DNA of 64,000 nt, taken from assembly GCF_041260155.1 (NCBI RefSeq), contig NC_091936.1:38886866-38950865 (forward strand), read 5' to 3'. Position numbers and translations under genes: made by a program. The stretch comes from Ptychodera flava. Its lineage: Eukaryota; Hemichordata; Enteropneusta; Ptychoderidae. This document shows, in pieces, positions 59,942 through 64,000 of this stretch (position 1 is its first letter; every line of letters starts with the position of its first letter). The notes below the pieces were generated by a model. That model was given only the letters and a program-made list of their open reading frames with translations. It was not told the DNA's origin and did not search any database.

Positions 59942-62224
59942 TAAATACTGGTACTTTATAAACTGTGCTATTGTGTGATTGATTATACATACTGTTACAT
60001 ACATTTATGTACCACAGTGTACTTGCACCAGAACATGGGAATACTCCATGTATTTGGGCTGCATTGCAAATACCAAACACATTATGCCATAACCTTGTGT
60101 TAATGAGCACAGGTAACCTTGACTATTTTTGTTTGTGAGCAACTATTATTTTGTAAACAAACCAAAAATGGTTGACTGCAAGCGCGAGATAAAACTTTTC
60201 GGCATGAAGCTTACTAATGAGATTTAAATGAAAGCATAGGTAGTTTTGGGTTGTTCTTTCTAACCATCATTGCAGTAAAAGATTTCAGCCAGAACTGTTC
60301 CGCATGTTCACAAGCCTTTGACAAGTAAACAAGTAAACAACACACTACCCAATCAGAACCAGGAGTGTGGTGCAATTAGCCAATCAGAATTCAATCACCA
60401 TTCTGCCAACCATCTTTCCACATACAGAGAGAAACAGGTTTGAGGTTTGTGTCCCTGTGATTAGGAAGCTTTGGGATTTTATGGACATCTTATTTTCAAA
60501 TCAAGGAAATATGAACACAAGTATTAATACAAGCACTCCTTGGCACATGAGTAGGAAAACTGCTACCTTTCTCCAGCCAAGGTCTGATGTCATCATCAGG
60601 TCAAGTTGGTTAACACCAATGAGGCATAACAAGTCCAAAATGTTACATTTTAACAGACTTACCATTTGGAGACTTCTTCATGAAAACATGGACACAGAAA
60701 ATATTACTGACTAAACATGCTATAACATACAATGCCAGGTTAGTGAAAATATGTTTAGATTTGGCTCAATTACCACTTTTTACTGACCTGGCAGACTATA
60801 GGGAGGTGATACAGCTTGGTAGGATACTGGTGAAAGGATGAAAACCATTTAAACAATGTTGTACAGAATCTGATAGTGATGAAAAGTAATATGAAAACTC
60901 CATTATTATTTTTATAGACTGCAAAGGTCATACAGATTATATGCAATTCTATTTGATTTCATTAATACAGGTGGTACCAAGTCATTTGCCCTGCAGAGTT
61001 TGACATCCCATGCCAACAAACAGAGAATTCAGAAAGTAGTTTGGTATGAAACATATTTTGATTGCCATGATGGCATGTCATCCTACCATTGAAGGTTTGC
61101 AATCATTGAATATGATGTGGATGGAAATATAGCGAATTCTCAGTCATGTACGGTGGTGGGCATGTATAAGCAACAGTAATACATCAAAATCCCTCCATCA
61201 AGGGAGGGACTGTGAATACATACAAGCTACAGAAAGTACTATGCATCTGCCTGGGTGTACTGCTCAACTGTGTAGGTCTCTGGTGTATGTCTATAAAACA
61301 CATCTCCATGTCCTTCAACTTTCCTAAACAGATATAGAATGGATCACATTCCTGGTTGTGGTAATGTTCAAATGAACACCCTGCCACATGCAAATTATCA
61401 TAACAAGGGCAAAAGACATGGCCTGAATTCAGTCCTCAAAGGCCAGGGCAAGTGAAGCAAGTCCATTGACATCAATATCAATTATTTGCTTCCACTTTTT
61501 CAGCCATCTTTGACTGCTGTTGGTGTGTCACCTGTTTATCTGATCGGATATTTTGAAACTAAATATAAACCTTATGTGAGACATTCGTCAGCACACATAT
61601 TCTTCTCCTGTACATACTGAATTATTATCGACCTATACATTAACCTAAAAAAAACACATTCCTATCTAATCACTTAATCTTTTGAATAGTTCTTGATTTC
61701 GGATAGAATACAATTATCTTTCATGTTAACTTATTAGACTCTCATATTTCCTTAATGTCACATAAACGTGGCAATTAAATATCTAAATTTGATGGTGTTG
61801 TGTCTAGTTAGAGCGCCATCACTAGTTGGAGTCTGAAAATGATTGTAGCAGGATACATCACATACATGTAGCTGGGTTCTGACAGCACAACGATTTGTTA
61901 TGAGGAGTGATGCTGCACAGTACAATAAATTACCCACAATTCTGTTTGATTTGTACCAACGACGTTAGTTTTCTTGTAATTTTTTCACTTCTGCATGAAA
62001 GCAATAATGTATAAGCCTCTAGATAATTGATTAATTATATCAATTATATTAATTAAAAGTACGTTTAGATATTTCGGTATAATTTTCAAAGAAGCTGTTA
62101 AATAATCATAAAAGTCACATTCTGCAGGTACTACAAATGCCATACTTTTGGGAGGCAAGTTACGACAAACTGATGGGGTCATTCTCTGAGAAAGCCAGCA
62201 TGTAAATTTCTTTTGTCCTTGCTA

Positions 62225-62253
62225 TTTTTTTTTTTTTTTTTTTGGGGGGGGGG
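62225..62253 (+). repeat. Poly(T)/poly(G) run
   Basis: About 19 T followed by 10 G. Low complexity; length may be unreliable in the assembly. Confidence 0.9.
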
Positions 62254-62751
62254 AATCAATATCCTTTTGTTTCATAAAACAGGTGCAACTAGGTCTGCCT
62301 ACTTTCCATCACATTATTCTGTATGGCTGAGGTCACAATCAGTGGAAAATTTTACAAAAATGCTCTCTCAATCAAGCATACTTTTCTAAACCATTTAAAA
62401 GGGCATTCAGAGGAATGGTCTCCTTAGAAGTACGTTTTCAAAATTCTAGAAACTAGTCTATGAATTTGTGTACACATGGGAGACATATGGTAGGCTTCAC
62501 TGAGGAATCTCCAATGGTACAAATCATGATGAATTAATGGGAAATCTCCAGTGGTGTGTGATGACTTTCGAAATCTGAGCACAAGAAGATTACTGATAAG
62601 ATAAAATAATGTCTTACCTGACTTTCATGCTGTACTAGTGTGTTCATGGAGAAATCTCAGCAGATACCCAGTACACACATGCTTTTTTGCAATAGAAATC
62701 ACTTGGCCAAGTTAAAGGGTCTGTCCACAACAGGTGTTATATGACTTTTTG

Positions 62752-62893
62752 GTCCTCTTTCAAATATCTATTTCATGGTAGTATTGAAGATGGGCATATA
62801 ACAATATTATATAACAATTTTACATATTACATATGACACTTTTGGGTCCTCTTTCAAATATCTGTAGTATTGAAGATAGGCATATATCAATAT
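62752..62893 (+). repeat. Short direct duplication
   Basis: GGTCCTCTTTCAAATATCT, then AGTATTGAAGAT and GGCATAT, recur about 90 bp apart. Confidence 0.7.
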
Positions 62894-64000
62894 TTCGAAA
62901 GAAAGGCAATTCAAGTTTCATAGCTGTGGGACAAGGCTATACATTGTGATGAAACTAAATTCTGGCATGAGGGCACATGTTCAACTTCAAGTGGTTTTTT
63001 ACAACGCCTACCAGACTGGGGTCTAAACACAGAAGGGGGAACTTAGAAATTAATGCATCTTCGTTGTGCCCCTTGCTCAATACGGCCATGATTCAAACAT
63101 CAAAAGCTTGTTCAAAGGATTGCAATCTTTCAAGTTTTGAACTTGGCTTACACGTGCAGTTTAGAACTTTGATATGCTGGGTACTTGATGGGAGAAGAAA
63201 GAGTAACAGAAATGTCATCAAATATATACAGGCAGTGTACTGGCCTAGGTCATAGTTGAGATCGAGCCTGTGAGGCAGTCAACATAGCTACTTCTGGTTC
63301 AGTTTTTTATATGCTAATGTACCGTATATGCAAACGTCTGCCCAGGCTTGCTCGCAACTAACCTTTGCAAGCTTGAATGTGAACTTGACATAGAGACTTA
63401 ATACCATGAGGTACTTGCCCATAATATGGGGCTGCCAGCAGCTGCCATGCAGTTATCTGAGATTTGTTGTTTCTTTCAGTTTTAACTTGCCCGCCAGGTG
63501 CATTAACAGTTCACCTGTTCAAGTTCCATAATTAATTACGCATGCAAAAACAGAGAGGAATACTCAAAGATTTGCTGGGTTTCCATCCTTTCTTTCATCA
63601 AAAGTTGGATTATTAATCTGAGTAAACCAGCTCTCCAGTGGAAAAACGATTCTGGTTGTCACGTTGAGTTTGACAGTCGTGACTACTAATCCTCACTTGT
63701 CATGTAACTGGTGTAACACAATGCGAGTCATTGCTATATTAGAGTGTGTACTTCAGCAGGGTTTCCTTGCAAAGACACAAGGAATGGGGGAATAGAAAAA
63801 CAAACTGACATATAGCATAAGCAGACTAGTTTTGGTTTTATTGAGAATAAACATATTTTTATGGTCTGTTCAATCAAATTTGTAACACATCTGTTGAGCT
63901 ATTTTCTTGTACAAAGTGGTTTGTAGGTAAACCATCACATAATGGAAATGTACATTTTTTTTCTCTCTCTCTCTCTAAATGTTGCACAAAACTGAAACTG

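Larger units (their letters stand above)
60000..64000. other. Intergenic, no recognisable gene
   Basis: The longest frame (60,367-60,714, 115 codons) shows no domain. A local duplication lies at 62,752-62,893, a T19/G10 run at 62,225-62,253 and a short CT run at 63,961-63,976. No splice-linked exons or RNA genes are seen. Confidence 0.45.

Overview
This window is nuclear DNA from an intron-rich animal. It is AT-rich and gene-sparse. It holds two intact-looking multi-exon housekeeping genes, with GT-AG introns (one GC-AG) and exon phases that can be followed from start to stop codon. The rest is intron and intergenic DNA packed with non-autonomous DNA transposons, one decayed non-LTR retrotransposon and short satellites. 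The protein sequences are clearly metazoan. Intron density, the CR1/Jockey-like LINE and many TTAA-bounded inverted-repeat elements suggest a marine invertebrate, perhaps a deuterostome such as a hemichordate, echinoderm or cephalochordate. The phylum cannot be fixed without a database search.

Layout. About 1-20.4 kb has no recognisable host gene. It holds a 145-bp-period repeat block (4.9-5.65 kb), an inverted-repeat element carrying a ~180-bp satellite (7.29-9.02 kb) possibly nested in a larger one, a 210-bp TA-flanked MITE (9.87-10.08 kb), a 5'-truncated frameshifted LINE (10.46-12.91 kb), a foldback element (13.58-14.53 kb) and a mosaic of direct and inverted repeats (14.9-17.3 kb). From 41,996 down to 20,811 on the minus strand lies an 11-exon NADP-dependent isocitrate dehydrogenase of the IDH1 type, ending in a Ser-Lys-Leu peroxisomal signal. 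Its intron 1 has a GC donor, and exon 10 carries an apparent one-base deletion that breaks the frame. From 44,670 to 58,798 on the plus strand, divergent from IDH, lies a 16-exon gene for CPSF3 (CPSF73), the pre-mRNA 3'-end endonuclease, with every catalytic motif intact. From 59 to 64 kb nothing coding is recognised.

The two genes share no pathway. IDH1 makes NADPH and 2-oxoglutarate in cytosol and peroxisomes; CPSF3 cuts nascent mRNA at the poly(A) site in the nucleus. They are divergent neighbours about 2.7 kb apart.

The most interesting signal is a family of very small palindromes (25-39 bp). Each begins CATGGAGGTA (one copy has CATGGAGATA), ends in the inverted form, and is flanked by a perfect or near-perfect 7-bp direct repeat. 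There are five copies, with differing inner arms that mostly still pair. They look like transposed units far smaller than ordinary MITEs. A separate 2.9-kb element with 324-bp, nearly identical terminal inverted repeats also has a 7-bp target duplication and contains one of these palindromes. A second theme is that at least six apparently unrelated inverted-repeat families in the window all sit on TTAA.
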